From Streptomyces phaeolivaceus (GTDB lineage: Bacteria; Actinomycetota; Actinomycetes; Streptomycetales; Streptomycetaceae), in assembly GCF_009184865.1 (NCBI RefSeq), contig NZ_CP045096.1:6944001-7008000 (forward strand): 64,000 nucleotides of DNA, given 5' to 3'. This document shows positions 63,646-64,000 of the stretch, piece after piece. The position numbers and the translations under genes are program-made. A model generated the notes under the pieces. The model was not told the origin of the DNA and did no database searches. It saw only the letters and a list, made by a program, of their open reading frames with translations. How positions within the stretch are numbered: position 1 is the first letter of the stretch; each line of letters begins with the position of its first letter.

Positions 63646-64000
63646 CTAGCTCCCCGCCAACCCCGTCTTCAACCCCGCGCCGCACAACGGCACCACCGCT
63701 GTGCGCGCCCCGAGCGCCCCCTCCCGTACGGCCGCCCAGCAGGCCACGCCCGTGGACTCGACGTACAGGCCGCGGGAGGCCAGGTCGAGTTGGGCGTGGC
63801 GGATCTGGTCCTCGGTCACGGTGAGGAAGGTGCCGCCGGAGTCGCGGACGGCGCGGAGGATCTGGCGGGCCCGGGGCGGGCGGGGGACGGCGATGCCCTC
63901 GGCGAAGGTGGATGCCACGGGCGTGTTCCCGACGAGGTCGTCGGCGCCCTCGGTCCAGGCGTGGGCCAGGGGTGCCACGGCGGCGGACTGGACGGCGCAG
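63646..64000 (-). CDS. PLP-dependent enzyme, threonine synthase-like, C-terminal part
   Basis: The 5' end lies beyond the window. The visible 118 codons show PLAHAWTEGADDLV, VASTFAEGIAVPRPPRA, GGTFLTVTEDQIRHAQLDL, SRGLYVESTGVACWAAV and the final VVPLCGAGLKTG, characteristic of the fold-type II PLP family that includes threonine synthase and threonine dehydratase. The active-site Lys region is not in the window. Confidence 0.82.
   Translation of the reverse strand, partial: CAVQSAAVAPLAHAWTEGADDLVGNTPVASTFAEGIAVPRPPRARQILRAVRDSGGTFLTVTEDQIRHAQLDLASRGLYVESTGVACWAAVREGALGARTAVVPLCGAGLKTGLAGS

Overview
The window is chromosomal DNA from a high-GC actinomycete, almost certainly a Streptomyces. 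Reasons: very strong G/C bias at third codon positions, many GTG starts, dense ATGA/GTGA gene overlaps, a WhiB-family gene, a DasR-type operator on a chitinase gene, a Tad/Flp pilus locus with an embedded two-component pair, and small actinobacterial DUF families. No rRNA, tRNA or CRISPR array was seen.

Layout. 1-3.1 kb: epoxide hydrolase and a secreted GH18 chitinase. 3.2-15.5 kb: a Tad pilus operon on the + strand (zinc-ribbon protein, CpaB, a 39-bp minisatellite lying inside a possible repeat-protein gene, a CpaE-TadE fusion, TadE, CpaF, TadB, TadC, kinase, regulator, Flp pilin, TadG-like protein, lipoprotein, OmpA-like protein). 15.5-16.6 kb: a short GntR regulator and two small genes. 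16.7-21.0 kb: a defence island with an Eco29kI-type GIY-YIG restriction enzyme, a Vsr repair nuclease and a C5 methyltransferase on the - strand, and divergently a second GIY-YIG nuclease followed by an AbrB/MazE-like protein. The lower GC of the restriction gene suggests acquisition. 21.2-26.0 kb: a four-gene polymorphic-toxin operon (DUF6507-like protein, 685-residue candidate toxin, candidate immunity protein, DUF6177-like protein).

26.1-31.2 kb: AI-2E-type permease, lytic transglycosylase, PhoH2-type PIN-PhoH protein and a short-chain Z-prenyl transferase. 31.9-35.3 kb: a methyltransferase, an IS200/IS605 element with an intact tnpA and a frameshifted tnpB, and ahpD without ahpC. 35.4-39.0 kb: PadR-regulated ABC exporter operon with a near-perfect 30-bp operator. 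39.3-46.5 kb: bifunctional penicillin-binding protein, PP2C/GAF/ATPase signalling protein, DUF402 protein, class II fumarase. 46.6-57.3 kb: class I fumarase, DUF1707 protein, Wbl protein, GlpX, DUF4245 protein, XseB/XseA, IspH, polyphosphate glucokinase, DUF6542 protein, YchF. From family knowledge, much of 26-57 kb follows the order of the Mycobacterium tuberculosis Rv1086-Rv1112 region (Z-prenyl synthase, phoH2, fum, glpX, PerM-like permease, xseB/xseA, lytB2, ychF), so this is conserved core; the IS, the restriction island, the toxin operon and the toxin-antitoxin pair look like insertions.

57.4-64 kb: RelE/YefM-type toxin-antitoxin pair, LuxR-type regulator, a large secreted subtilisin-like protease, a 57-residue membrane protein, and the C-terminal end of a PLP-dependent enzyme cut by the window edge. 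The points most worth following are the two-nuclease restriction island with its recognition-like site abutting the methyltransferase -10 box, the unrecognised C-terminal domain of the polymorphic toxin with its partner, and the translationally coupled repeat ORF between cpaB and cpaE.
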